From Hypericum androsaemum (lineage: Eukaryota > Streptophyta > Magnoliopsida > Malpighiales > Hypericaceae): a stretch of 64,000 nt of DNA. Positions 33,501 to 48,787 of this stretch are shown here, one piece after another. The stretch's first letter is position 1. Every line of letters begins with the position of its first letter. A program made the translations under genes and the position numbers. The notes beneath the pieces are model-generated. The model saw only the letters and a program-made list of their open reading frames with translations. It made no database searches and was not told the DNA's origin. The stretch spans positions 526,001 to 590,000 of the forward strand of contig OZ023192.1 of the NCBI GenBank assembly GCA_963995505.1, in the 5' to 3' direction.

Positions 33501-34954
33501 GGTATAGGTTGAATCAATTTGGACCACTATTGAGTTAGCTACTTTGGTTTTGTTAGTTTGGCCTGGGGCAGTGAAGCTGGTCCTACTGGGGATTAATTGC
33601 CAATTCATCTTCCAATCAACTCAGGAACTGAGATGGTTGGTGGAATAAAAGGTGATTTGGTTGGAGCTGTGATCTTCTAAAATATTTGACTGAATTAACA
33701 ATTGGATCCATTATTGGTCCTCCCTCAGTGGAGGCCAAGTAGTATGACAAGCTCACAGCCATGGAAATAACTTTTTTTTAATTGAATTTTATTCCAATAT
33801 TGACAAAATGTACATATTTACTTTCTGGTGTTAAATCCCTCGTCTCACGAGGTTGCAGCTGCAGTCTCGTTAAAATTCTACTGAAGTAAAATTGGTGGCA
33901 AATTCTCGGTTGGAAAAGAACGCTTTGCATTATAGGCCATGAAATTAAGTTGTTGGGGTAATTAATTTCTGCTGCTACCATCCTTTGATCCTTGGGCCAA
34001 GGATCCAATATGTTTTTTCCACCAAAGATGCTTGGAGTTGGCGCCATGAAATTAAGTTGATAATCTCATAAACTACAAATTTTAGCTGCAAGCCAATATC
34101 AAGAATCTCTGCCCTTCAACCTGAACTGAATAAAAATACACGCAATAATAATAAATCCAATGTTTTCAAAATTGAAAACTCATGGTTTGTTTTTAAAAAC
34201 ATTGATAAACCCAACCTTTTCGTCATTATGGCTAATTAACCAAATTACGTAATTTGTAAAAAAATCACAATATGCCACATCCTCCACAGTCAAGGACCGC
34301 TTGTATAATGGGTTGATGTGTTAATAAATAGGCTGTAAAATTAATAATTATAACTAGGGATTGGGTAGGGGCCGCGCGAACGCAGGCCCCCTCTGCCACA
34401 AATAATGACGTAGGCTCTCCCACTTTGGGGAGACCTTAAGCCTGCACCCCTCCTCAGTGCAATGGAAGTCACAGGCCTAGGCCATGGGCCTTCTTGATCA
34501 ACCATCGACCCCGTCCAGGTAAGTAATTAGCAGAGGGCCCGGACATCTATTTTATAGCCGTTCTCTCTTGTGTCTCCAGCTGCTGTTTCCGATGTGGTAA
34601 AGTTAAATCAATCAACCCATCCACGCCAGAATCTACATTCCCTCTAACCTCTGTCGCTCTTATTTTCCCTTCTCATCAACATCTTCCCTCCACTTAAGGC
34701 CAACGTTTGAGCATCCAATGGAATCTTATTCTTAACATCTCTTGGTAATTAATTCTGCTACTAGAGTATTTCGAGTTTGAGCTCGTGAGACAGGTATATT
34801 TTACCATTTTATTATTGATTAGACCTGAACATTTCAAGAACAACTTCTTATTGGCAGTTTCTTGCATAAATTCCAAGCCACTTAATTGTCCAAGAGATCA
34901 AGAATTTGGTAAGAAATTCCAAAACCATTGACTCTTGCAGGAGAATGAACCAAA
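33501..34954. other. Spacer between member 4 and the LINE-split pseudogene
   Basis: No gene is seen. At 33775-33940 a T-rich stretch followed by gcagctgcagtctcgttaaaa resembles a block at 42950-43090 (gactgcagcctcactaaaac) and may be a dispersed repeat. A GC-rich patch lies at 34360-34500. The 3' end of the pseudogene lies at the right side. Confidence 0.3.
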
Positions 34955-37101
<2,147 letters not shown>

Positions 37102-38705
37102 GTTGAACAACTGATCCATTGTGATTCTAATCGGACCATATAAATAGGAGAGATTTTCTTGGTGATATTTACTTTACTCTATTCATCCCATTAGAAATCG
37201 AAAATTTAATATCCATATATTTTACCGTTTGGACCAACTCTCATGTAGGACTCTTATATGAGATCTTACGACATAGAATAGTAGATGTTCTCATTATTAG
37301 GCATATAGGAAGTACTTGTTATACGTACAATCTTAGGGTCACGGAAACAAGACAGATAGATTCTTAGTGCAGTTGTTTTGATAGGCCAATTGCAATTAAA
37401 ATCTTCAAGGTCATGGATGTTTTCGTATGTAACCATCAGAGAGTAGAATTACGTGTTAGTAGCACTAGCACAGATATTTTTTCTTATCGCCATTTTTTCA
37501 CTAATTTTTTTCGTGATAAAGTTGTAATAATATCTGCGGTTGTAACCTCAAAAAAAATTCTACGCTCATTTTATTTGTAAATATGTAAATAACATGATTA
37601 TTAAAGGATAAGGAGAGAGTATACCTTTATCATCTGAATGCTCGATCCTGCCTGATTCTCTCTTTGATAACCACTTTTGCGTGCTAGTAATTTGTTGAAA
37701 TTAAAGAGGAGGGTTAGCACTAGATCAACGGTAATTAATTGCTAACCTGAAGAGAGGGGAATATAATGACTCGAATAATCACAGTAGCATCATAGGTTTG
37801 GCTGTTTTATTATATAGCATTCTAAGAAGCCATCAATCCACTATACTGTAATACGGTTTATGATTTTTCTTCAACAAAACCGTACTTAATTTAGTATTTG
37901 GTTTACTTGATATCCAGACATTTATTGAATTGACTAATCAAAGTTCGAATGAATACAGGTCGAAAAACATTATTTCGAGGTCCAAAGCAAATCGTAGCAG
38001 CACTAAGATATGCTTACCTGACCAAAGTCCTAGATCTTGCCTTGTTTTCCAAGGGTTTTTTAAATAGATTTAACTTTTATTTCATGGTATTAGTCGAAAG
38101 AAGTGCTCGCAGTCTCGCGGCCGCCGAGCTCTTCAAAACCTTAGTGTAATAAAACTCACTGAGAAAAATCGCACTGAAAAAAGTATCGTCGATAAGATAA
38201 AACATTTTTTCGATCCTGAGCACACTCTGTTTCCAAATTAACCCAAATTACTTCACAAAATACGAAGTAATTTAGATAAATTTGAAAAGATACGGTCTTT
38301 TATTAAAAAAAAGATACGGTCTTGAAAGAAATAAGATAAGAAAAAAAAAGCACTGTAGTCTCCTAGCCGAGGAAGGCCCAAGTGTTGAGCCCAGAAATTG
38401 AAAAATCTTGTTTGGAAGGAGAACAAAGCCCAATACCATCTAAAATATAGTCTAAAATTTCGAAATTTATGTTAATCTGCCTAAATTAAATTTAAAAAAT
38501 ATGCATACCCGAGAACGAAAGTTTACATGTTAAAAACTAAAATTGGATTAAAATATTTATGTATAAAAATAATGAGGATATTTCTTATACTAAAGAATAT
38601 AATTCTTACAATGGTTTCCATAATAGATTTTGCTTTATTCGCCCAATTTAAATAGCAAATTATATGACAATCATGACTAAAATAATCTTCTTCCTGATGA
38701 GATCA
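37102..38705. other. Spacer between the pseudogene and BBE-like member 5
   Basis: No gene is seen. A TATA-like motif (catataaatag on the plus strand at about 37137) lies just upstream of the pseudogene start. A dispersed repeat at 38104-38235 is described separately. The right end is AT-rich. Confidence 0.3.
38104..38235. repeat. Dispersed repeat, copy 1 (partner at 53385-53520)
   Basis: The order gcagtctcg, ttcaaaaccttag, actcactgagaaaaatcgca, gaaaaaagtatcgtcgata and ttttttcga is found again at 53385-53520 in the same orientation with moderate divergence. No coding potential or clear ends are seen. It may be part of a retroelement tail. Confidence 0.6.
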
Positions 38706-41700
38706 TCAGATCTTCCTCCCAAGAGGGAGAGTAGGGATGCTTTGTTCATTCCTGAAGAAGTTTCCAGGGTCAACCATGGTCTTCACCTTCACCAACCTCT
38801 CAAAGTTCTCCTTGAAGTACATGATCCCATAAACTTTCCCTTCATTGAAGCTCTTCTTTCCATTGTGGTTGATTCCCAAATCAAGGTCCCTATAATTCAG
38901 AAATGCCTCCCTAGGGTTCTTGGTCACATAAGGAGTCATATAACTGTGAAGCTCATTGGTCAGGTTCAAGTAGAAGTTGGACACCTCGGTGCCATCCTGA
39001 CCCCAGTTGGCAGCATATTGGAATTTCCATAGCACGCCTGCTCGGTGCGGGAAAGGCGTGGCGGTCGCCGGGACCTCGGCCATCTTCCCGCCATAGGGAT
39101 TGAAGGTGAGAGCCACAGACTTGAGCTCGATCAGCTTCTTCCACATTCCGTTCAGACCTTCCTCAGGAATCTGTGTCCTAGCATAGTCCGACTTCCTCTT
39201 CAGGTGTGTCAGGACTTGAGGGATCCGGCTGAGCAAGGCGGTGGTCGGTGTTCCGGTCGGGAAGTTGGTCCAGAACAGGACGGACTCGAGCCAGGTCATC
39301 TCGGTGCAATCGGATTGAGCCAGTCCCAGTTCCGGGAAGCTTTTACCCATCAGAGAAAGGAGGCTCGAAGAGTTTCCAAGGTATAATGCCAAAAATGTCG
39401 CCCTACCTGAAATCACGGATCCATAAATTTTATTCATTACGTGTTGAAAATATATTTGATACATGTAATTTGAAATTATAAACTTAAAATAAAACAAAAA
39501 CATATCGGGCATACAATATTAAGATTATATGATTGACCTATGATATGGTTGCGTACATTATAAACCTTGCTGTTTATTTTGATATAAACATTTAAATCAT
39601 TAATAAGATATAATTTTTCTCATAAAAAAATAACTATCAGAATTAAGGACTTCTGACCCTTCTAGAGAGACATTCTCATAATGATTTCTTTGACTTAAAA
39701 CAATAAATTGTTATTTGAAATGTCTCTGCATAAGATGATTAAAGAATCACAGCAATATCTTTGACCAATATATATTACTATTTTTAATAGAAAGATCACA
39801 AGATAATTTTTATTATCGACAATGATAAAATAAGAAGCCCTTTGGAGAGAAAATTTGGGTTTATATATTTTATTTTTCTTGTACAAATTTATTTAAGTGT
39901 GGGGTCCAATTTATTTTTCATCGTTGGATGGTTATAAAATCATTGAAAATTTAATACCAACTCAAAATAAATATGGGCAATTTTCCCCCACAAGGTTGCA
40001 AGTAAATTAATCCAAGCACCACCATTAATTTAAATCATCCAATAAAAACTTATTATTCTAACTTAATCAAAAATTTTGAGAATCTTAAAAATATATTAGC
40101 ATTAAATTATTGAGAGAGTTTTACCAACATCCAAATATTTTACTGACCTCAAATAGGTGGTATTAAAAAAATGTAAATCAATCCAAGCCATACCCGTAAG
40201 GTTACTACTAGAAGTAGTACTGTTGACAACGTCCAGGGTCATCCTGATGAAGAGATCATCGTCGATGAAAGGGGCAACGTACTGCCACCGGTTAACGATC
40301 TCCGACGCGTTCTGCTCCAACGTCCTCTTCACCGAGAAGACGGTAACCGTTCCGGGCACCGGAACGACGTTGATCCGGTAAGACAGGACCACCCCGAAGC
40401 TGGCTGCACCTCCACCTGTTATGGCCCAGAAGAGATCCTCCCCCATTGAGCTCCTGTTCAGGATCCTCCCGTTAACGTCCACCAACACGGCGTCTATTAT
40501 GTTGTCCACCGTGAGACCGTACTTCCTCATCATGTTCCCGTACCCTCCGCCGCTTAAGTGGCCTCCGACACCGACCGTAGGGCAAACTCCTGCCGGGAAG
40601 CCGTACTTGTTGTCTGTCTTGTTGGCTACGTTGTAGTAGACTTCTCCGAGCGTAGCTCCAACCTGAATTATTATATGCTCATTATCAATTAAAATTTAAT
40701 GCGCAACATTTTTTAGAGTTAAATAGTCATAGTTATATGTATGTTTTATAAGTTAATTTTATACTCTTAAAAAAAACCTGAAATAGTCATGTAGTTTGAC
40801 ATAATGTATTTTTAAATTCTTAGCTATTTAGAGTTCATATTTAGAGGTGGTTGTTCCAATGATGTCTTTAAGATTAACATTCTCGCAACTAAAGAGTACT
40901 TGATCTAATGATATAATAGAAAAGTGGGGTGGGATGGGAAGTGATCAGAGTTTAAATCATGATCACGACAAAAAAAATCTAGTTATCAAAAAAGACTAAA
41001 ACTCTTGCAACTAGTGATGTGAGACTAACTCGTTCTAATTTCATGTTAGAATATTGTTATAAAATTTAAAACCTTAAGACAAAGAGTTAGTGAATTTTTG
41101 ATAATTATAAACAAATTTACCACTCTCGCAAGATAATCTTTTAGGGAAAAAATGATGTGATAATCTTAATGATAAGACAAAAAGTTTAATTAAGTCAAAA
41201 AGTTTAATTAATGAAAAACACATTTTGGATTAATTAGGTCAAAAAGTTTAACTAATATATCCATGAAATACATGTCGTTATAGCTGACCTGGACCCAGGC
41301 CGTAGCTGTCACTGGGTCAACCGAGATGTTCCTGAAGTTGAACATGTCAAGGATGAAGAAAGGGACGAGGGACCAGTAGGATATGCCCTCGTAGTCGTGT
41401 CCCCCGCTGCGGATCTTCATCTCCAGGCCGTGCCTCCTCGCGCAGAGGACCGCGGCCTGGACGTGGGACTCATGCAGCGCGGTGAGGATGAAGAGGGGCT
41501 TCCGGGTGGCGGAGGTGTTGTACCGGAGGTTCCTAATGTAGGTCTCCAGGACTGTGGTGTAGGAGGCGTTTTGGGGAGTGTAGATGGCGGAGGCTATGGT
41601 GTGTGATGCGTTGGAATTGGTCTCAAGGCATTGGATCACTGTTTCCGCCGTTGGGTTTTTTGTTGTTGTTGCTTCTGTGGATGTTATTGTGAAGATTAGA

Positions 41701-41753
41701 AGAAGAAGAAGACACGAGAGGAGCTGATGAAGAGATGTGATAGTTCTCGCCAT
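38706..41753 (-). CDS. BBE-like FAD oxidoreductase, array member 5, three exons
   Basis: Exons 41289-41753, 40194-40662 and 38706-39406 join at GT-AG sites in phases 0 and 1 (GGT codon split G/GT) to give 544 residues. The introns, 626 and 787 bases, are far longer than the 92-base intron of member 1. A signal peptide (LLSCLLLLLIFTITSTEA) is present. FAD sites are His119 in SGGHDYEG and Cys182 in GVCPTVGVGGH; the gatekeeper is Val185. The conserved [14 protein letters not shown] loop reads LFWAITGGGAASFG, with Arg changed to Thr and a Gly to Ala. The active-site pair is Lys and Gln (WKFQYAANW). NYRDLDLG and VDPGNFFRNEQSIP close the protein. Confidence 0.92.
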
Positions 41754-41817
41754 CTTTTTGGTTGCCTGGCTATGAATTTGGATGTTGTATGTTGCTAAAC
41801 TTGCTAGCGGGGTTCAC

Positions 41818-41829
41818 TATTTATAGTGT
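41818..41829 (-). promoter_or_regulatory. Probable TATA box of BBE-like member 5
   Basis: Minus-strand actataaatagt, about 65 bases before the start codon, at the spacing usual for a plant core promoter. Confidence 0.6.
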
Positions 41830-41940
41830 TTCTTTGAAGAGTTATGGTCTGTTGTTGGATTGTTTATAAGTGTCAAAAAGTCACCAAAGAATGTTTAAGC
41901 TGTTGCTTTTCTCATTACAATAACTAGAATACATACAAGT

Positions 41941-42082
41941 TGTTAGGATAAGGGTTACACCCTAGAGAATATACATATTCCTAATCATAAATATACAACT
42001 TAGGACTCCCTAATGTGAGACACCTAAAGAGGAAATACACATATTGCCTTATATTTTTAGGATGGATATGAAGATTCTAACA
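41941..42082. repeat. Possible short solo LTR
   Basis: A 142-base block begins TGTTAGGATA and ends GATTCTAACA, with TGTTAG/CTAACA inverted ends like a small copia or TRIM LTR. The tetramer aagt lies immediately on both sides (41937-41940, 42083-42086). No internal retroelement sequence is attached. The size and 4-base duplication make this tentative. Confidence 0.45.
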
Positions 42083-42085
42083 AAG

Positions 42086-42245
42086 TATGAGACCGGGTTG
42101 ATCCCGTAGCCCATTTTGAAAGATGATAATGCTCTCACAACAAGTATTTAACGCTGATGCATTTTCAATGACTTAAACTCGAGACGTTTTGATTAAGCCG
42201 CAACAACATAATCACCAGTTGATCTAAGTGTTCGTTGGCGGGAAT
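42086..42245 (-). repeat. Diverged SINE, same family as 19627-19819
   Basis: On the minus strand the order is tagatcaactggtgat, then gtctcgagtttaagtcatt, then gcgttaaatacttgttg. This parallels the A-box, B-box and body of the SINE at 19.6 kb. No tail or target duplication is clear. Confidence 0.5.
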
Positions 42246-45200
42246 ATATCGTGTTTCATGTTAAATGAGAAACGTGTAGAGAAAAAAAAATCATGGACTA
42301 CTAGTTGGCCTCCAAATGTTTGAATCAGAAAAAAGTCAAAACAAAATAGTTGGATACGTCGATGTTATTGCTTACGCTTAGTCAGCTTATGATATCAAAT
42401 TCTAAACGGTCAGGAAATTCAAACAGCGTTAATTATTGACGATATATGCCGCACTTCAACTAAATTAGTAAATATCTTCACACACAAGAAAACCAAATTA
42501 GTATTCGAATTCTTAGGAAATGGTTTAATATTTGGTCAATTCATTCGTCATAGTTTTACTCTTTTGCTCCTGAATTATAAGCATTCATAAACCTCGAGAA
42601 GATAACTCATTAATATTAACACCTAGTTGTTTTTAGTGTATTACCTCTAATATTGAGAGTTGAATATAGTAAATTCTATTTAGAAAATGATCCTCCTATA
42701 GTGTCTGTTATGTTTGTAAAAATTTGAACTAAAAACTTATTAATTACAACGGTTGGACTACTAGTAATGTAATAGTTTGGCTAGATGGAAAAAACTAGAA
42801 ACAAGTATCAACGCCGGGGAGATGGATAATTTTGATGGTATAAATCCAGATCCATACCGTTGATTTAGATGTTGGTAATTAGGTTCAAAAACTACCAACA
42901 AAGAAAGATCTTTGTAACCGAACTATTTTTTTACACCACATTTTTTTAGGTAAGTTCAATTTTATTCCAAATATGTAATATATGTACAAACCCGATGTTG
43001 AGTCCCCGTGTGTACATTCACTGTTGTGACTGCAGCCTCACTAAAACCCAATGGGAAACTCAACCAGAAAAAGAACATTGCCGATGACACCACAATACAA
43101 TGAATTGAAACCTTGCAAAAAATTGAAACTGTTTTTCTATCAAATCATGACTAGTTTTGTGCTGGGTGGAAATTTGAGATTTTGATTCAGAAACATTGTT
43201 CACATTTTTAAGCATGACGATGGTTATGATAGGACAGAGATACAAGATCCAAACCCATATCATTGATTTGGATATTGGATCCAAACCCTACCTAATACCT
43301 TATGGTTCTTTTTATATGAAATTGTGTGGAGGTCATGAGCTTGCAGGGGATCCGAAAATAGTAAACAAACTTATAGATCATTCATAAATCAACCAATTTT
43401 TGATCATAGTTAGGGTTTACATCTAGGTTGGGGTCAGTGAACCCCTTTTTTTTTGTGATGGATCTATATCCAGTTTCTATTCTAGAGTCAGAATTAACGA
43501 GGAGTTGCATTCTTTGATTAGGGTTTAGACGGATCCAGGTTCTGCCCTATGCGTCTGGATTTATGAATTAAATAATTAGTCAATATATTCTTTTTGCAAA
43601 GATATCTGACCTGAAAGCAACTTGTTATTAATCTTTTTGGTCAGCAGGCCACGTACGCGATGCTTAATTTGCCTCGTAACTATTTGCCGGCGTTTCCTTT
43701 TTCTTTTCTGTCTCGCAGCAATATAAGAATATTTAAGAAGGAAAGTTTGAATTGTGTTGTTAAATAGGAGTCTGGGATTTGGTCTGAATCAACAAATCAT
43801 TTATTTTCAAAATGGCTAAAGTTCAATGAATTCTTTTCTTGCAAGTCCTAATAAGTTTTGGCAATGTATTTTGGGAATAGTTTTTTAATAAATTAGAATA
43901 ATATTTTCATCAATTAATTTAATTACTCGTTGATATACGGTGTAAGGGGTTGAGTTCAAATAACAAAGTAGTATTATTGCACCAGGTGGACAGTCGAACA
44001 TGTCTGGTTATAATCAAACCAAATATTTTTGAAGCTTGCGTGTGATTTTACTTTGAAATAAGTTATAGTTTTCGTTATACTCTTTGACCGTCTGTTAGGT
44101 TATCCGGAACGTCGTCTCCCTCGATTCATAGATAATTTTATATAGTAGGAAACTATCCATTTAAAATGCGTCTCACATTATTTTCCATTATTTTACAAGT
44201 AATGTCAATTTAGGAAGCCATTCTTCTCATTGACAACGGGAATGAACATATTATAATATTGACGGTAAGTGATAACATCATTTGAAATACTTGACCAGTG
44301 TAGGTGGCAAAAACCTTCACCACATTCTGACCAAAAAAAAACCTTCACCACATGACACATTAACGTACTAGGGTTTAGGCGCGGGACTAAGTCAATACAA
44401 TATCTCTCTATCGTTCTAATTTTATTGGATACTTTTTCATCGCATATTTAAAATGTGTCTTGAACAATTTAGCGGGATGCGTGGTCGAGTGATAAAACAT
44501 TATGTATTTTATCCGCCCTGTTAAAAATGTTAAATACTTATTGCAAACTTTGATTACCTTTCAAACATCTTAATCAACTCTAATTAGTCAAAGTGATATT
44601 AGGTATAAAAAAGGCCATTATCTAGAAGTTGTACTCTTGGAGGGTTTATTGTGTGGATAAATATATTTGTTTCTTGATCCTCTTGATTTTGGACAATACG
44701 AAGTCGAGCCTTGCACGCAAGAAATTCTAGAAGATAATCTCCTAACACGTGTGTCTTCCCGGTTTCTAGAACTATACATCAAAACTTCTGGTATAGTCCA
44801 AGAAAATTGCCCTAGGAACACAATGGAAAGAGCTGCAAGAGAATTGCAAGTTGGTTTCCTTGGAAGCGAAATCAAATAAGAAACCATGTTTTGCACGAGC
44901 TTTGGAAGAACACCGGAATAACAATGCATCCCAAGTACAGCGAACATGGCACCCTTAAAGTCTACAACTCGAGTACAACAAAACGGATGAAGCTCAACAC
45001 GGATGGTGCAGAGAAGGCTACTCTTAACATGGCTGAACAGGAGGTCTAAACAGTTGCTCTTCGAGTACGCCCAAACACGGAGTATCTGTTCGAGTCGAGG
45101 TTCTCGGTACAACTCAAGAGTCCTCTGAAGTTTGTACCTGCAGAGTGACTTTCTAATGTGTTTCTCATCAAATGAAAATAATTCTTAAAGGTTAGTAGCT

Positions 45201-45354
45201 ATACATGCTAGAGACCAAGTGGTAAGAGCGGCATGGTATAGGAGAACATGTTATAACTAAAGCCATTGTACCGTTAACTCGAGCTCCAAGGCATCCAAGA
45301 GTACAGGAGGAAGCACCACCAACTGAACATGGGTGCTGCGTTATAGTTGCTGGG
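42246..45354. other. AT-rich spacer between the BBE-like array and ARPC4
   Basis: No gene is supported. Frames at 44618-45112 (-) and 44667-44879 (+) overlap on opposite strands and match nothing I recognise. The right end may include the ARPC4 3' untranslated region. The repeat-like block at 42950-43090 is noted with 33775-33940. Confidence 0.3.
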
Positions 45355-47781
45355 TTAAACAAATTGCTTCAGAAACTCTGTGGCAACCAGCCTCCCTCGC
45401 GTGTTCACAGACATCTTTAGTTCGCTGATCTCCTTCTCAATATCCTAAAGTCCAAGTGAGTGAATAAGTTCAGGATAGGCCTTTTTCTAGCATGCAAAAC
45501 TATCCGAAAAAGGGAAAACAGGAGGATTAACAATCAAGAAAATACCTATTTTTAGTAATAGCAAGTTCAATCATCTTTATGGTTTCATTTTATATAACCA
45601 TGGTCCGATCCCTATACGTTGACAACATCCACAAAGATACTTGAAATTTTTTACACCATGCACATAGAGCTTTCTTTCCGGTCTGTCATTGATAAATTTG
45701 TGTTTTCATAATCACTTAGTCTTTAGTGCAAGATCCATCCCCATGGAGCAAACACTTGATCATCCAAGTGAAACTAAAAGTACCCCACATTGAATAGGCA
45801 CCAGAAAATTGCTGAAGGCATTCAAACTGAAGTTTCTAGGATAAACAACCAAAGATTAGAAAATGTTCAAAAAATAAAGGTCAATAATTCTTACCTCCAT
45901 GAATTGCACGATAAAATCGATGAGTTTTTGCTTTTGCATCTCTTCACAATGGTAGTTAGTTATGAGGAAGCTAATGTCATAGCCCTACACACAGCAAGAA
46001 ACTGTAAAGATGTAATCCGCAAATTGCATGCCTCTCTAAAGGGGCTTAGTCAACCTGTAATCAGAATCACATTAATATCCCATGTAAAACACCACAGGTA
46101 TCAATTGAAACTGTTGATAAACAAAACGTCCAGCAGGTGTCTTGGTGGTTATCCCGCCATGAAAATGGGATGCTAACTCCATTATTCAAGAAGATATCAC
46201 CATTCAAAACCTTCCCTTATGTTTTCTCAGACTACTAGCAGAGCAAATATCCTTGATTTTTCAAGAAAAGTGATACTGCCAAATCCATAACAGCAAGAAG
46301 TACCTGCACTGGCTTCCGTCGTAAAACTTGAAAAGCTTCTGCTCTCATCGACAAAAATCTTAGGAACTTCTTGGCCAGTATATTTTCAAGTTCATCTGCC
46401 TGTTTTACCTGTTCAACAGATAATGAATGGAAATTGAAAAAATAACTTCAATGGTAATTCAGTGGGATGGATTGTTCATATCGCTTATCACATTGGCACA
46501 TCATCCTTAATTGGGATTCGCAACCGCAATGGCAATACATATCCGAGGAAACAAGTAGATGCAAAGATAAATTGCAATGATTTATATAACTCGGTCTCCG
46601 TTATCATGTGTTAACAGAAAATAAGACTGAAGGAGAGGAACAGATACAGCTAGAATCTCAGCATAATTAAAATTAGGAATATAGTATAACGAGGAATATT
46701 TTGTGATGCATGAACCTATAAGCTGGAGATGATCAACAAAAGACTAGATTATGTAAAACTATAGTCGAAAGAATCAAAGTTTACCTTGAGGCTTATACGC
46801 AATGAATTGATAGATGTCTCAATTAAACATTTTTCAGCCTCATTTCGGCAAATCAAAACCTGTAGGAAAGGAAACAAACATCGAGAAGACGAGTTCAGAA
46901 AAAGACAGAAAGAAAAGATTCCCATCCCAGCAGACTAGTGGAAAATATACGTGTTAAACCACGTCTAAGCCATAAGGTGGCTAACTCCAATGCCAGCAGA
47001 GTGTTTCTTACAGGGTTTAGTAGAAGTTCTGAGCTGGTCCTGCAATAACAAGGAACAGGAGAACAACTTAACCATCAAACGGAAAAATACGAGGACACAT
47101 TCGTACAGATGCACAAGAAGTACGGATGGGCGTTACTGATGATGCTACAAGTAGGAAAATTCAAACAACATATATCCTCTCAGGGGAGACCAAACAACAC
47201 ACAATGCCATAGCAAGACCCCAACTTTACTCCATCTACGACACTTTTAACAACCAAAAAAAGGAAGGTCATGGAGATAGCCAGCAGCGGACGACGATAAC
47301 AACGAATTTAATGACGGAGATGGCCAATTACAAAAGAAACCAACCATAGCAACCAACAGGTACAAATTAACAGTCAGCAACCCGTAAACAGAACCGCAAG
47401 CGATCAAGATCTGAAGAATCCAAGCAAACCCAAAACCCTCAAAAAAGGGGGAAAGGATCGTAGTTACTTGAGCTCGACCTCGGGTTTGTTATGCCTCTCA
47501 ACTTCTTGGCAAGGGAAATTCTGCAGAGAGAGAAACAAACAACAACATCCCATCACCAAACAAAAACCAGCAAACTAAACGAAATGGAACAGAGAGAGAG
47601 AGAGAGAGAGGGGTTTTAGTACCTGGAGGCACAAGGCGGCCTCCAGAGTGTTCCGTACACATGTCAGGTACAACCGCTGCGAGCTCGAAGCCTAAATAAC
47701 ATCAAAAGGGGTGAGAGTGAGACTGAGTGGACAACTTGGAAAGAAGAGGAAGAGAGAAGAGGGAAGAAAGATGCTTACCAT
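45355..47781 (-). CDS. ARPC4: ARPC4, Arp2/3 complex subunit 4
   Basis: Eight coding exons, all GT-AG: 47779-47781, 47623-47691, 47468-47520, 47012-47039, 46785-46859, 46304-46408, 45895-45984 and 45355-45444. They sum to 170 residues, the normal ARPC4 size. Diagnostic stretches are [65 protein letters not shown] and [15 protein letters not shown]. The first coding exon is the ATG alone, followed at once by a donor site (ATG/gtaagc). The Arp2/3 complex nucleates branched actin filaments; in plants it works with the SCAR/WAVE complex in cell-shape control. ARPC4 forms the structural core with ARPC2. All frames and splice phases are intact. Confidence 0.95.
47590..47610. repeat. GA dinucleotide microsatellite
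   Basis: About ten AG units lie in the ARPC4 intron between 47521 and 47622. It is likely length-variable. Confidence 0.85.
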
Positions 47782-48787
47782 GTGAGTGGGGTGATTACAA
47801 ACCAAGTGGGGAGGAAACAAGGATTTCTGCTTCTGGATCGGTGTTGGGAGCCGACCGACGAGACGGGGAGGGAGGTTGGTGTCGTCGGTCAGCTGGAGAC
47901 GACAGTTTTTTTTTTCCTTTCTTTTGTTCGCAGTTGCTTATTTATTTCCTTTGCCATTAAAAAAAAAAGGAAAAGTTGTTCTTCTTTTTTTTTCCTTTTT
48001 GGGTAAAGAAAGAAAGTTGTTTCTTTCTTTCAGCTGGAAAGTGGAAAGTTTACTCTGATTTTTTATTTAAAAAAAAAAAGAGATCCTTTTATTGGTAAAA
48101 ATTATATTTTTTGTAACAACAGATCTTATTTAGGGACGTGTCCTAGAGTTTGACCAATAGACCAGCATCCAAACAAATAATCTCTATCTATAGTGTTTTT
48201 TTATTTATACCACCAGGTATCTCTTTCGTGTTTTTAATACATAAATTTATGATCTCCATTAATTTGAAATCAGTCCTTCCAATAGGTCTATTCTGATTAA
48301 TTAAGGATCCTTCCAGTGATGAGGAAGATGAAAAAAGTTGTGGCCAACCTCTATATCGACGTCGGCCCTCAGCAAAAGATTTCTCTGACAATCTTTTATT
48401 GATGTAAATACTAAATATGATAGTTAATTTTCAACAAAAAGTAAATTGATGGCAAAATCTATTCAAATTGAATAATAATACCTTGGCAAAATAAAACCTG
48501 ATCGTTACAATTAAAAAAGCGAGCGTGATCTGCCATTTCTTGCGAAGTGAGGCCTGCTCTTTTCGAATTATGCTCTTTTAAACCAATAACCCCGGGTGTT
48601 CCAAGACTCTTACCGTCTTGTAGAATAGGCAGATCAATAAATAACCTCCTTGTATCTGCATAAACATGGGAGAATAGCAAGCAATTTCCTTGCATTCCGC
48701 CCCGTCGAAGCGGCTACACCCTACAGCACAGGAAGGATGGCAATGTTAGAATGGCTCCGAGGTCGATCGTGGAGTCGTTGAAGGGGC
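47782..48787. other. ARPC4 promoter region and spacer to the SDP6 3' end
   Basis: ARPC4 is read leftwards, so its leader and promoter lie from 47782 onward; CT/GA-rich tracts fill 47880-48080. SDP6, read on the same strand, ends at 48788, so 48460-48787 is probably its 3' untranslated region. No other gene is seen. Confidence 0.35.

Noticed and set aside
31884..33608. Longer BBE-like start at 33608
   Set aside because: The extra 36 residues precede an excellent signal peptide at 33500 and would bury it; no sister gene has them.
44618..45112. Overlapping frames on both strands between the BBE-like array and ARPC4
   Set aside because: No recognisable domain, no splice partners, and the two strands compete. 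Left as spacer.
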